Source: Porphyromonas sp. | Lineage (GTDB): Bacteria; Bacteroidota; Bacteroidia; Bacteroidales; Porphyromonadaceae | Assembly (NCBI GenBank): GCA_029983495.1 | Contig: JASBZJ010000116.1 | Coordinates: 1-6,028, forward strand | Reading direction: 5' to 3' | Length of the DNA stretch: 6,028 nucleotides | Shown: positions 5,956-6,028 of the stretch, piece by piece | Numbering within the stretch: the stretch's first letter is position 1 | Layout: each line of letters opens with the position of its first letter | The notes under the pieces: generated by a model | What the model was told of the DNA's origin: nothing | What the model saw: only the letters and a program-made list of their open reading frames with translations | Database searches by the model: none | Made by a program: the position numbers and the translations under genes

Positions 5956-6028
5956 ATGCGTAGTACATTCAATATCTTATTCTACATCAATAGGAGCAAA
6001 GTCAAGGCAGATGGTACAACGGCTATTC
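5956..6028 (+). CDS. Second tyrosine recombinase, 3'-truncated by the window edge
   Basis: Only 24 codons are visible, beginning MRSTFNILFYINRSK and continuing VKADGTTAI. MRSTFxxLFYxxRxK...DGxxxI is the standard opening of Bacteroides-type integrases (N-terminal arm-binding domain) and parallels residues 6-28 of the upstream integrase. The ATG lies 4 bp after the upstream stop codon, with no room for a promoter, so the two are probably co-transcribed and translationally coupled. Tandem tyrosine recombinases at an element end are known in Bacteroidetes mobile elements. The catalytic part is outside the window. Confidence 0.82.
   Translation, partial: MRSTFNILFYINRSKVKADGTTAI

Overview
The window looks like a Bacteroidales chromosome, most likely a Porphyromonadaceae-type member. 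The evidence is the L34 sequence, promoters of the Bacteroidetes type (TAnnTTTG at -7, no clear Shine-Dalgarno sequences), a surface protein ending in a type IX secretion (T9SS) sorting domain, and Bacteroides-type tyrosine recombinases. The genus cannot be fixed from this window alone. All genes found are on the + strand.

Positions 1-1449 hold the C-terminal 482 codons of a GH3-family acyl-adenylate/amido synthetase that runs off the left edge. Positions 1450-1766 are a gene-free stretch with a good -7 promoter box (1640-1647) and a probably structured 5' leader of about 110 nt. That leader feeds rpmH (ribosomal protein L34, 1767-1913), which is followed by a hairpin and T-run terminator. 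A second -7 box (2112-2119) drives a 698-residue secreted leucine-rich-repeat protein (2165-4261) with an Ig-like module and a T9SS C-terminal domain. A strong A/T-flanked hairpin terminator lies at 4332-4372.

Right after that terminator the sequence changes character: G-rich + strand, many short repeats, different codon style. Positions 4373-4721 form a repeat- and hairpin-rich non-coding stretch. It leads into a complete IntDOT-like tyrosine recombinase (4722-5951) that lacks the first catalytic arginine, and a second recombinase starts 4 bp later (5956) and runs off the right edge. I read 4373 to the right edge as the left end of an integrated mobile element, with tandem integrases beside its attachment region. 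The left part is ordinary core chromosome.

The GH3 enzyme, L34 and LRR protein appear to be separate transcription units without an obvious joint function. The two recombinases look like one operon. The least explained parts are the rpmH leader fold, the inverted repeat that brackets the integrase promoter and contains a GTAnnTTTGC sequence, and the structured region 4373-4721 with a possible small or broken ORF. I did not find a clearly new defence or metabolic system.
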